Source: Diatrype stigma (lineage: Eukaryota > Ascomycota > Sordariomycetes > Xylariales > Diatrypaceae). Taken from it: a stretch of DNA of 64,000 nt. The first letter of the stretch is position 1, and each line of letters begins with the position of its first letter. Shown piece after piece: positions 13,087 to 24,166 of the stretch. Location: contig JAKJXP020000061.1 in assembly GCA_022225965.2 (NCBI GenBank), positions 62,001-126,000 on the forward strand. Reading direction: 5' to 3'. The notes under the pieces are model-generated. The model saw nothing but the letters and a program-made list of their open reading frames with translations. It searched no databases and was not told the origin of the DNA. Both the position numbers and the translations under genes were made by a program.

Positions 13087-15111
13087 ATGCTGTTCGACTC
13101 CGTCCGACGATTCCTGGCTCTCGGCGGTGGCAGTCTCGTTGCGCTCCACCCAGCCAGCGCTACACCTCCCCCCATCCCACTGGAAGACCGCACGCCGCTC
13201 CAGCTAGAGGCGACGCGGCAGTTCGCCGCGAGCGCCGGCCTGTCCATCACCGACAACCACCACACGCTATCGCGCATCCAGCGGCCGCCGGGCCACCTGC
13301 GAACTGTCGACGCGCTGCTGCGGCAGCAGAAGAACCTGCAGGAGGCTTCCCCCTATCCCACTCAGGGCGACGACAACGACGTCGATATCCCCGAGGGCAT
13401 CGCCGGCCTGCGGGCGGGGCTGAACCAGGTCGAGTACCTGGTGCGGGCCGAGGTGGGGGGCCAGGAGTTCCTGGTGATCCCCGACACGGGGAGCAGCGAC
13501 ACGTGGGTGGCGCGCGAGGGGTTCGAGTGCCTGGACCAGTTCGGCCGCAGGCCGGCCGCCGACCGGTCGAGCTGCGGGTTCGGCCCGCTCTACCACGGGG
13601 GTTTCCCCGGCGGGAAGGCCACCGAGATCGATGGCCGCGGCGACGAGGTGGATGTGCAGATGCATATCTCGTACCTGAGCGGGGACTTCTTGAATGGGCC
13701 GATGGGCTATGCTGAGTAAGTAAGGTTTGGCGATTTGTTTTTTTCCTTCTTGTGTCTGGATGTGAGTATACAGCGCTTGGCTGCGTGTATATAGATCCTC
13801 CCCTATCCCCGCTCTCATCATCAACCCAGCATAAACCTTCAGCCAGTTGTAAATGAATAAGAAAGAGAGAGAAAAGGGGGCCGCGCAATGTACGAAGACT
13901 AAAACATGCATCACCTAGCGTCACCGTCGCCAGGGTCACCGTACCGCGGCAGCAGATCTCGCTCATCGACGTGGCCTCCTTCGACGGCGACGGGGTGTCG
14001 AGCGGGATCCTGGGCCTCGGGCTGCGGGGGCTCACGTCGGGCTTCCGGGGGCCGAAGCTGAGTGACGAGCGGGCGCCCTACGCGCCCTTCATCGAGACGA
14101 TGGGGAATGGGAGTGGAAGCGGAGGCAGGGAGGGCGGCGTCGCCGACCCCGTCTTCAGCTTCGCCATGTCCCGCGATGAGAGCCGGTCTTACATAGCCTT
14201 CGGGGGCGTCCCGCCCGTGCAGACGGGCGAGTATGCTGTCGTGCCTATTCAGAAGGTGTGTGTGTGTGTGTGTGTTCTTCGGTTTCTGACGGTCTTTCTG
14301 TCCATCTGTCTCTTTACCCCCCACCCCCTTCTTTTTTTCTTCCTTTTTTTCCTACTTTCCTTTCGAACTCGCGTCTCGGTAACACCCTTGCTACCGTATC
14401 GTGCTCCTCTCCCCTACATGCTAAGCCAAGAACGCCATTCATCTTACGGTTAATTATATCCAGTCCACGAAAAGCAGAAGCAGCGGCAGCGGCAGCGGCA
14501 AAAACGACACTAGGACAGACTACTTCTTCTACGACATCACGGTCGACGCGATCCGGTGGTCTGCACCTTCTTCCGACAGCAGTCCTGCCAACACAGCATC
14601 AGAAACAGCAGAGAACCTCCCCAACATGCTGGTCGACTCCGGAACGACCATCAACCTGTTCCCGGCCGAGGTGGCGGCGGCGATCAACGGGGCGTTCCGA
14701 CCACCTGGCGCCCGGCACAGCGACGGCATGGCGTGGACGGTGCCGTGCGACGCGGAGCCGCCGGCGCTCGAGGTTGTGGTGGGTGGGCGGGCGATGCGGA
14801 CGGATCCCAGGAGTATGAGTAAGTCGGGGTCTTACTCCTTCTTCCATCACTGACTCACCTTCCTCCCTGGCAATAAAGGGGAGCGGGGGAGAACGATGTC
14901 ATAAAATAAGTACACAATAATCTATATTTTGCTGACCCTCGATGCTTTAGTCCTACCAGAGACGGAGTACAAAGGCCGGTGCCTATCCGGCATTGGTACC
15001 GGCCACAGCGGGGCTTTCATCCTAGGGGACACGTTTATGCAGGAGCTTGTGGTGGTGTTCGATGTTTCGGAGAAGATGGAGATGAAATTTGCCATGCGGA
15101 CGGGTGCGTGA
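13087..15111 (+). CDS. Secreted pepsin-like aspartic protease (family A1)
   Basis: This is an endopeptidase of the pepsin fold, probably secreted or vacuolar. There are four exons, 13087..13715, 13919..14255, 14464..14818 and 14951..15111, totalling 493 aa. All introns are GT-AG; the second begins GTGTGT and contains a GT microsatellite. The start at 13087 is the only in-frame ATG and yields a short hydrophobic leader ending near AlaSerAla, then a pro-region to about residue 110. The first catalytic aspartate is Asp133 in IPDTGSSDTWV, the second is Asp380 in MLVDSGTTINLF. The C-terminal GAFILGDTFMQELVVVFD is the standard closing strand of A1 peptidases. A Ser/Gly-rich insert near residues 323-335 is probably a surface loop. 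There is no clear GPI signal. Substrate cannot be told. Confidence 0.92.
14256..14275 (+). repeat. GT microsatellite at an intron donor
   Basis: A run of alternating GT begins exactly at the donor of intron 2 of the aspartic protease gene (14256..14463), so several overlapping GTGTGT words could serve as donor. Only the first keeps the frame described for the gene. Confidence 0.7.
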
Positions 15112-15680
15112 GGTGAGGAAGCTGGTCTCATTTGACTTTGGAAATCCCTACCTAGGTGGTTAGGTAGACTTGTGGTGGTCAACAGACCATTGCCCTATTC
15201 GCGCGGAGCCCAGCTATTATTCATTGGGTAAAGCAAGTATCTTGAATGCCTTCCTTTAGTTTATGTACCTTTGATGAGTTTTTTATCTACCCGGATGGCT
15301 AGGTTCTCCCGTTCGTCGCTTCTTTTCACAGCATCGAATTATATGGTGTGATACTAACTTAGCATGGTCCTCTTCTCTACGAGAATACGGGCTAGACTGT
15401 GCCTCGCTCTGAAATCAGATACTACACCAGAGGGGAGAGAGGGGAATATTCCAGGAGGGTATCTGAAGACGCATTCCTACATGGGCATTCACAAAGCAAC
15501 ACCAATAGATCAGATGCTTCTCTTGCTATTCGGATTCTTTGTACTAATATATCTCGCTGTTTCGTCCTTGGGTATCAAAGCAACAACTAGGCCAAGTATC
15601 AATGGCACCTTTTTGGATACTGTGCCCAACATGTAGGCACACAAATACGCTCCTTGGCAAGCATGTTTATTAGGCTGAGT
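15112..15680. other. Intergenic between convergent genes
   Basis: This spacer lies between the 3' ends of the protease (+) and the ASXH protein (-). A 90-codon open frame at 15364..15636 contains one hydrophobic stretch but no recognisable family, and I do not call it a gene. Confidence 0.55.
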
Positions 15681-17178
15681 TCAGGGCTCCTCAACACCCC
15701 CAGTTGTCGATGATTCCACCTCGACATGCAGCATACCCCGGCTATCGCTTGGTGCTGCACTGTTGGCTTCTTCAGCCATTTCCTGGTCGTTGGTTGTAGC
15801 TGCCGTAACTTCTTCTGCCTGTCCTGTTATCGTCGTATTATGGGTTTCTTTAGCTCCGGGTTCCGCAGTCATCTCTTGATCGGGTTTCGCAGTTTCTCCC
15901 GCATCCCCGGCGCCTGGAGGCATGTCGCTAGGAACATGTTTGACCGCATCGGCAGCTGGTTGCTCCTCCTTCGCCTGTGCTTCCGTTTCCGTCTTCATTT
16001 CCACCTCCGCGCCCGGGCCTTCCCTTGCGCCTGCCTCTTCGCCGCCGCCACCGCCACCGCCTTCTTCAGCAAGACCGGGCATCTGCATGCCCCAATCCTC
16101 CTCGAAGCGGGAGGCGAGATACTCCGTGTACATGCCAGACTCGCGCTTCCTGTGCGCGTCCTGGGCCTGACGGATCCACTCTGGGTCGTGCTTGCCCTTG
16201 CCGAGGTTGTCCTGATACCGAGCAATGTCATGGCGGAAGTTGTTGTTGTTCCGCAGGGCAGCCACGTTCGGCCGGGCCTCCTCGGTCCCAGCATCTAGGA
16301 TCTCCCGCTGGTCGGGAAATTTGGCCAGGACCCGCTTCCTCTCCTCCGGGCTGAGCAGGTCCCAGGCTCTAGAGCTACATAGAAGGTCCTGAGTTGGGGT
16401 CCGGTGTCAGCATGATGAAGGCTTTGGAAAAGAAGAGGTAATAACCGAATAAATGAGATGGGAAAGAAACAACGAGCTGCATAAACCAGTGAAGAATTAT
16501 GTACTCCTTCTTGGTCATTCATCAATTACTCACTCTAAGCCTGGCATTGACTAATGGCGATCGAGTATTCGTTAACATTTCCTCCGGCTTGTCGTACTTA
16601 GAGCGACTCTTGCGGGCGCTATCAGACACCTTGACGATCTTGATGGCGGGCTGCTCCGTTGCGAGCTCGTCCTCCTCCCTGTCCGCCGGCTCGGCTACGT
16701 ATTTCCGAGACTTAATGGGTGTTCTCGTAGCAGCCTTAGGCGAGCTTGAATGTGCGATGATCTTATCCTCGCTATCTTCCATGTTGACGTCTGCTTGCGG
16801 AGGCATTGGGTTCTCGGCGGCTTTCTCGCTGCTGCTGGCCCCACCATCATCACCCCTGGAAAATTGGGCGCTTTTGTTCACCGAATCCGCGGTTTCTGCC
16901 ACCGTTGCCGCTACCGCTGCCACTGCCGCTACCACTGTCGATTCTGAAGGCTCTCTAGGCCTGTGGACGACAACCTCATCCTGGGTGGCCACTGATACCA
17001 GAATTTCATCACCAGTGGAAGCCTTCCCGGAAGCTTTGGCGTCACGCGCTATGCGTTTCTGAGGCGGCGAGTCGCCGGTTCCCTCTTTTGTTGCGACTTT
17101 GGATGGGTTTCGAGTCCTGGTTGATCTCCTAGTCGGTGCAACAATGGCCTCTGCGGACCTTTTCTTCCTGGGCGGCAT
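15681..17178 (-). CDS. Nuclear ASXH (DEUBAD-type) domain protein
   Basis: There are two exons, 17178..16534 and 16388..15681, joined across a 145-nt GTGAGT...CTCAG intron at codon phase 0, giving 450 aa. The N-terminus is strongly basic (MPPRKKRSAEA, TRRSTRTRNPSK) and looks like a nuclear localisation signal. The region spanning the splice, KPEEMLTNTRSPLV-NARLRDLLCSSRAWDLLSPEERKRVL, resembles the ASX homology domain, which in animals activates the histone H2A deubiquitinase BAP1. It continues into a conserved-looking helical segment (FRHDIARYQDNLGKGKHDPEWI). The remainder is acidic and Glu/Ala-rich low complexity. Start: 17178 is the first ATG; the open frame upstream begins at GTG. It is divergent from SEC22. 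The domain call rests on pattern memory; a chromatin role is inferred. Confidence 0.75.
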
Positions 17179-18435
17179 GTCGAAAGATCTCACAGGAAGT
17201 GCAGTGCAAGTAGGAGATGCAGAAATCCACCGGCTTTGACGGTGAGTGTCTACCTAGGCAGCCTAGGTAGGATGGAATGGCAGGTCTTATGCCTGCCTCG
17301 AGTTCAGCAGTTCAGAAAACGAGAACAAAGCTGAAGAGGACGTAGTAGTGGCGGAGCATTAACAAAATTGAAGGCTGTCATTTTTTGAAGATGCGCCCTC
17401 TGTGACTGTGTCGGTGTCTGTCTGATGTCAACCCCTGAACGCAAACGGGATTTGCTTCACCTAGCTGACCTAAGTACCTCTGATTAGGACTGTAGGTATG
17501 TGCAAAGGTGTGTCATAATCTTCTCTGCTAAGTTTGTGGCATTCCGTTTATCTAAATCTTTTCGAAAGATGCTTGCTCTCTGTTCTGGACGAAAGAAAAG
17601 AAAGAAAAAAAGACAGGAGGCTGTGATATGGCGGGAATGCACATATGTTAGGTAGTAGGGAGGTATGTATGTATTGTACCTATATGTAGGTAGGTATGTA
17701 GGTAGTAGATATGAAGTCACATACAGGTCGGAAGCTACATACATCCTGTAGTTACCTTATGTGGATCTTGCTCCAAACATGATACAAAGGACGCAATTGA
17801 GCTTCTGATTGGATAGCTAGAAGTAGACAGGGAGTCCTCGCGCATCTTACAAAGTACCTACCTACAGTACCTACCTAGGTAGTCTATCTGTCTATTACTC
17901 AAAAGGGGATGAGATCGATCCAGGTCCACGTTTACGCTGACTGTATGGGTATACGGGTATGTATGTATGTATGTATGTAGGTGCGCTAATGTTAAAGTTG
18001 AACATTCAACATCAGATGGGATCAAACATCAATCCCAGCAAGATATCGGAACATATACACGAACCTCCCTAATATCTAGAAACTTCACCTAGACAAAGTT
18101 TAGCTTTTTCGGAGGAATCGCTTAACTAGTTCATTTGATAATTCGAACCGTCAGAAGGAACGGACAAAGACCAGCTCATTTTCTCCGGAAACCTACAGCG
18201 CATTGCCTACACCTCCCTCACCATTCAAGCCACGTACACATCTACGACATACATACCTACTCCTAATTACTTACTCACCTCACACGATACCCTTTGTCTC
18301 CCTTTTACCGCCAGGGGAAACTGTTTACAGAACGAGGAACCTACGATCTAATCCCTACCTGCCACCTGCTACCCTGCGGGGGTTCAAGCGCACCGCCGAG
18401 ACAACACACACACACATATAGACTACACAGACAAT
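17179..18435. promoter_or_regulatory. Divergent upstream region of the ASXH gene and SEC22
   Basis: 1.26 kb between two divergent starts, with no gene. It carries several TATG/TAGG microsatellites (near 17640-17715 and 17955-17982) and TACCTAGGTA-type words (near 17251-17272 and 17863-17884). Individual transcription-factor sites cannot be supported. Confidence 0.5.
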
Positions 18436-19208
18436 ATGATCAGGTCAACGCAAATAGCCCGGCTGGGCGACGGTACGTTCTACCCGTTCCCATTCCCGCT
18501 TCCCCTTCTCCTAACCCGACTTCTCCCCCCCTCACGAGCATGACGTCGACTAACGTCTCCCTCCCTTTCCCTACCCCTACAGGCCTCATGCTCTGCGCCT
18601 CGGTAGACGACGAGCAGACGGAATCCTCGCTGGCGGAGGTGAAGTCGCAGGTGAAGCTGATCCTGCGGCGGCTGGGGCGGAACGCGGAGCCGCAGGCGTC
18701 GATCGAGAGCGGCGCGTCGTACACGATCCACTACGCGATCGCGGGGCCGGACGGCGGGGTGGTGTACGTGTGCGTGGCGGAGCGGTCGTACCCGCGCAAG
18801 CTGGCCTTCACGTACCTGTCGGACCTGGCGGCCGAGTTCGCCAACTCGTACTCGGCCGCGCAGGTGCACAGCCCGGCCCTGCGCCCCTACGCCTTCATGG
18901 AGTTCGACACCTTCATCGGCCGCACCAAGGCCCTGTACGCCGACGCCCGCGCCACCCGCAACCTCGACCGCCTCAACGACGAGCTGCGCGACGTCACCAC
19001 CGTCATGACCAAGAACATCGAGGACCTGCTCTACCGCGGCGACAGCCTCGACCGCATGGGCGAGCTCAGCTCCCGCCTCCGCGACGACAGCAAGAAGTAC
19101 CGCCGCGCCGCCGTCAAGATCAACTGGGACCTGCTCATCAAGCAGTACGCCCCCTTCGGCGTCCTGGGGCTGATAGTCCTGATCTTCGTGTGGTTGCGGT
19201 TCTTTTAA
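18436..19208 (+). CDS. SEC22: R-SNARE Sec22
   Basis: This is a vesicle SNARE of ER-Golgi transport, active in both directions. Exon 1, 18436..18472, encodes MIRSTQIARLGDG, and exon 2 is 18583..19208. The 110-nt intron (GTACGT...CTACAG, branch CTAAC) splits the Gly codon. Product 220 aa, close to the family norm. It has an N-terminal longin domain (LMLCASVDDEQ to about residue 130), a SNARE coiled coil with central Arg in LDRLNDELRDVTTVMTKNIEDLLYRGD (shown here only as the start LDRLNDELRD and the layer containing NIEDLLYRGD), and a C-terminal membrane anchor (FGVLGLIVLIFVWLRFF). Codon use is very GC-rich, as in a well-expressed gene. Divergent from the ASXH gene. Highly confident. Confidence 0.96.
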
Positions 19209-20625
19209 ACTAGGCGAGGTGGGACTTTGCCAGGGGATTTGATAGGAGACGGGACGCTCGAAAACGAGACAATACCAAGATCAAGACAAGACAAAACGAA
19301 AGAGATTGAAGAAGCGGACAGGCAGGCAGGCTGGCTGGCTGGCAGGCAAGCAGGCGCTCTAGGCCATACCCCCTTCAGGGCCAAGTACAGGAGAAAGAGC
19401 AAGAACATGAACACTTCAAGTTTTAGAAAACAGGCGCACAATGAAGCGTGAAAGATGGGAAGAGGGGGGAGGGGGGAGGGGGAGGGGGGGCAAGTTATAA
19501 GAGCCTAAGAAGGTACATCAATGGGGGGGTCCGACTGCGCCTCTCCCCCTATTGTTACCCCCTGCCTGTCTACTCGTCGTGTAGCAATGCCTTCGGAAAC
19601 TATACGTGTGGAAGACCAAGCATAGCGACGCCGGCTGCCTATACTACCGCATGCCATGGTGCTCAGGCAATACCAGAAGATAGGCCCCGACTACGAATGG
19701 ATCTTGCTATCCACCTACCTACCTATATATGCACACAAGGTGGCTAGGTCTGGGTAGGTAGGTAGGTAGGTAGTATCTAGGTCCCTTCTTTATCTAGTGC
19801 TGCGAGCACGTAAAATTACACGTATAAATAGATACCCTAATCACATATAATGAATACACACCGGAATAACGATCTCATTGAGACGGCAAATAACATCGAG
19901 GGGACAGAGGCTTGATGCGCTGTTTGGAATACTCTTCAATGTATGGATACTGTTACTGTGATTACCACCTGAGTGCCGGTAAGGTCGTTTGGCTACATAG
20001 CCGGGCCTGTTCACTAGGCCATACATAGTCTATGTGTACCATGTAGCAACACGTGCCTACTTAGTTAGATCAGGCTTCACTCCGGGTTGCTTTTCTCTTT
20101 ATACTGGACTGATATGAGGTGTACCCCCCCTTATCCAAGCTAGGGGGGGGGGTTAAGTTATTTCGTTTTGAGTTGTCTGGCTAAGTACATACATAGCCAT
20201 CCGCACCCCCCTAAGCTCTCGTATAGATGGTCCAACTACCTACCAATCCCCAGTCTACCATTCCAAGTAGGTATCTTGCTAGTGTCACCTCCCTCCCTCC
20301 CCCTTTCTTTGCCATTCACTCCCCCGTCCTAGAATAAGTCATTTCCAGCCCACCGCCCGGAACGCCTCGCTACTGTGCTTGGAAAGGGATATAGAAGAAA
20401 AGAAAAAGAACTCCCCATGATAAAAGAGACAAAGTAGGCCCTGAACCGCCCTCCCTAACGGGAAGGGGAAAGGAAATTAGGCCAAAAATCCACTCGTCGA
20501 ATACCGCATCCCTTATCGTCGTCCTCACCCGCATCTCCATCCACTATCATATCCTGTGCTGTCCTATGCTGTCCTGTCCTACCTCAGGCCCGCTTCCTCT
20601 TCTCTTCACCTCGACGTCTGCGCTT
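19209..20625. other. Intergenic, SEC22 3' side
   Basis: No gene supported. It contains the SEC22 3' end, a CAGG/CTGG short repeat (19318-19355), a G-run block listed separately, a TAGG microsatellite near 19751-19775 and further G or C homopolymer tracts near 20124-20151. Confidence 0.55.
19464..19490 (+). other. Four-run guanine tract, G-quadruplex motif
   Basis: Four uninterrupted G runs of 6, 6, 5 and 7 bases are separated by single adenines, about 255 bases beyond the SEC22 stop. This meets the usual definition of an intramolecular G-quadruplex with one-base loops. It probably lies in or just past the SEC22 3' UTR. Confidence 0.8.
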
Positions 20626-22214
20626 TCACATAACAGCGCACTTCGCGGCGCTGCTCGGCAGGCTCTGGACCAGGGAGGTGTGGTACCACCCGAGGTGCTC
20701 CTGGAAGGCGGCGATGCTCTCGAAGCCGCCCTCGTCCTGGGCGTACCGGATGCGCTCGACCTCGTCGTCGCCCGGCTCCTCGTAGTAGTACTCATCGCAG
20801 AACGGGCACAGGATCCGGGCATGCCACTCGCCCGGCGCCGGGCTCAGGTGGTTCGCGATCGCCACCGGAGCGAACACGACCGTCTTCTCAGCCCCGTCCG
20901 TCCGCGCGAACCCCGTAGCTTGCCACTGATCAGGCGCCGCCGCCGCTTCTTCTGCTGCAGCTACTTCTAGCAGGGGTGTTGTCGTCGTCGTTGTTGGTAC
21001 GGCTGCTGCTTCTGCTGCTGTCGTTGTTGTGGCAGTACCATTACTAGTATTACTATCGTCGCTGCTGGTTCTACTATAACTCGTCCTTTCCGTATCCGTT
21101 GTCGTTGCTGTTGCCGTTTTCGTTCCTGGTGAAACCGTTGGCCCTGCCATTTTTCTGGCGCCATGCCTGGGGTTATTGAAGGTGGAAAGTGGTTCCCGGC
21201 TATCGCCGCCCGGAGGTAGGGCCCCGGACCTTATAGATGGCATCTCGCGCAAGTCCTCCCAGACGAGGTACCCGTCGCAGAAGTCGCATACGAATGCGAT
21301 ATCATAGTCCCCGAAGCGCTCGAAATTGCCCGTCTTGTTGCACGCGGCCAGCTCCTCGAGATGGCGCGGGCGAGGCAGCTGGTAGTGGTCCTGACTATCC
21401 TGCGGTCGGTGCGACTGCTGCTGCTGCTGCTGTGTCGCAACGAGCTCGGGCGGCCGCTGCACTCGATATACCTGCAGTGCGCCTAGACATCTCGTGGTCG
21501 TCGCCCTCTCAGCATCGTAGACGCGTTGCGCCGCGTGGCACTGGGCGCGGTGAAGCTCGCCGCGCAGCGTGATAGTCTCGACCGCCCACACGGGGTTGAT
21601 CGGACCACCCTGGCGCAGCCAGTCCTTGAAGTTCTGCGAGTGCAGCGAGAAGCGCGCGCATAGGTTGCGGAGCTCGTGGAGGGAGTCGCCTGTGGAGCAA
21701 AGAAAAAAGGAACAACAATCATGCTTATTAGGTCAACATTCTCTCTCAGGTTTCTAAGGTAAGTGGGAGAGACGTTGTTATGAAATGAGCAAGCCCTTCT
21801 TTATCCCCACAGCAGGGAACTCCATTGCGTTATGAAACCCAGGCATTCGCGGTTTCTCTCCTGCATATGGGAGGTCTCAATGTTCATAGAAGATATATAT
21901 CATTGATCTACCTATATGTCCGTGCGCGCATGGATGTTGTGCTGGGTGGGATGGAAGTCAAATAAATTAGGAAATAGGTAGCTCATGGATTGCTTACTTT
22001 TTCTGTCATGTTCGTAGTAGAAGCGACCGTTGACGAGAGCAGGAAGTTCCTGGAAGTCCTTCTTGGCCTCGTCGAGGGTTTCCTCGAGCAGGCGCAACTG
22101 CTCAAATTCGTCGGGTCCCCATGCCCGCTTGTCGGCGAACATTAGGATCCGCAAGGCATCGTTGAGTGAGTGCGCGATGACGGCCAGGAGAGAGCCGACA
22201 CTCTCGTTGCTCAT
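20626..22214 (-). CDS. Conserved-looking protein with CxxC and C2H2-like motifs
   Basis: I do not recognise a named family. There are two exons, 22214..21998 and 21689..20626, with a 308-nt GTAAGC...CCACAG intron joining ...YYEHDRK to SDSLHELRNL in frame, giving 426 aa. Residues 1-140 are helical and amphipathic (LNDALRILMFADKRAWGPDE, LRLLEETLDEAKKDFQEL) and may form a helical bundle. A poly-Gln run follows. Next comes a CDFCDGYLVWEDLR motif. A Thr/Ala-rich low-complexity linker precedes a C-terminal CPFCDEYYYEEP ... FQEHLGWYH block, where two cysteines and two histidines are spaced like an irregular zinc-binding finger. The last residues CAVM resemble a CaaX prenylation box (Cys, two aliphatic, Met), which could place the protein at a membrane. 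Role unknown. Confidence 0.72.
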
Positions 22215-24166
22215 GTCTCTTCTTATGTGGTCTTCTGCCCCGTCCGCCTCTACTGCTCCTCTTCCTTTGTATTTATGTTCTTCCTTTTTTCCCCTGTTTT
22301 TCTACTTCTTGAAATCCGCGAGCTCACTGACCTCGGCCTCGCTTCTCTTTCCGTGTTTCCGGTCCGTGGGCTTGCAATTGCAGCGGGAAGAAGGGGATAG
22401 TCGCCTTTGTTCGAACAATTATGAGGGGGCCCCCCAAATCTCGTATAAGGCCCAAATATCCTCACCGACAGCTGTGGGAATCGTATTTGATGCTCGGTTT
22501 CTCGGCAGGTCGGTCGGTGGCTCAATTCTCCTTGGAGGCCTCCCGAGAGACGCTCTAGGATATCTATCACCTTGATGTCGTTCCCATCGGACTCAATGCG
22601 AAAATTACTACTGGTCACGTCGTCTCTTGTACAAAATATGGCATGGAAGTAAACACTTCATACAGTCGACGCATGAAGGAGCATGAAGAAAGAGGATGAG
22701 GGACAATATCCAAGATATTGATATCCTTATCGTTGTTTCTGGAAGGAAGATCAGGGTGGAGATGCCGGTAGGATGACGCCGCCGAGGGTCCCTCCAGGTA
22801 TGTATGTATGTAGTACCGTATGTATGTGTGTGTGTGTATGTGTGTATGTATGTATGTACATATGAAGCCTAGGTACCCAGCTACCGTACTATGTACCTAC
22901 TTAGGTACAATACGAGCGCCTAACCAGCCCTACCCACGCTACTACTACAGTGCCAAAGCGCCTAGACACCCCCTAGTCTAGGTGCCTAGACAGCTTGACA
23001 GCAAGACCAACTACCGGTAACTAGTAACTACTGCATACGAAGTAGTTACATACATACGTGTTCGGCCCCACCGATTCGAGACGTACATCAACGACAGGCA
23101 GCAGGCAATCTGGGAGACAAGCTGCCCGTTCGGTAGCCAATCGTAGAAAATGCAAAGAGCGACATTCATGCATGGGGTGCAACTCTGCTAGTCTGGCAGA
23201 CTGTGGGGGTCGCCTTTAGGCCTGTGTGCTAAATTCGCTGAGTTATTGCCAGTGTCAGCTCCCCGAGCGCTAACGAAAAGGCCCTTCCCTCCCATGTCGC
23301 TAATACGACCTACATACATGGCACTATCAGCTGTCATGAACGCGATGACACCTCAAGGAAGTCTCGCCCGCTCCTTTTTCATAGGGCTGACGATGAGTAA
23401 TCGGTGAGAGTTACTGGCCTCCCAAGCCCAGAACATAGACTACACCCGAGCACAAGACAGGTCACTATTTAACGTAGTCAAGTTATAGGAAGGTGAAGTA
23501 CTATACTATATACATGAGGAAATACATGAGAATACAATAATATGGATCTACGTTGTGCGCTAAATGGTGTCATTATAGGCAGCATTAGTTTACACGTTAG
23601 AGTGTTTAATATTAAGATTGAACGCAGCTATCAGAAGGAAAAGCTGCGCGGGTTGTGGGTTGTGGATTGTGGACTGTGAGTTGTGCCGTCTGGTCGTGGT
23701 ATGCTGCAGTACCTAGTGCTATCCTTTGAGCTATGTTGAGGCACAGCAATACCTAGCCGTTGGGCCTTTTGCTGAATGAATCTAAGGGGAATGAATCTCC
23801 GATATCAGCATTTCCTCTACTGCAGCGCTCTACTGATCATATACCTCACTTTGCCACCTCAATTGCCAATTGGGAGAGTGCTTTAGAGTGCGATCTCTTC
23901 TATCGGCGGGTCTTGAAACACGTGAACACCTACGTATAAGTATGACATCTCATAGCGTGCTTAGGATCACATTGGACTTCTCGCCCCTGGTTGCGTAGGA
24001 TAAACTCTCAAAGCCAACAATATATCAGATGACATGCCATAGCATTGACTAGTCTAATTTGGAAGTGTTTAGTAGTAATAGACTTGGCGCCCCTGCAATA
24101 CCCAGAAACTCTAATATATACCATGGGACAGCGACCAATTATTAAGACTGCAAGAGGTCGCAGGTT
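22215..24166. other. Intergenic (1.95 kb)
   Basis: No gene supported. The stretch includes the upstream region of the CxxC protein, a TATG/TGTG microsatellite (22797-22862), TACCTAGGTA-like words near 22869-22915 and otherwise unremarkable sequence. Short open frames at 22030..22575 overlap the antisense of the upstream gene and are rejected. Confidence 0.55.
22797..22862 (+). repeat. TATG/TGTG microsatellite
   Basis: Interrupted runs of GTAT and GTGT tetranucleotides between the CxxC protein gene and the CLPTM1-like gene. It is of the same type as the tracts near 17955 and 19751. Confidence 0.75.
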
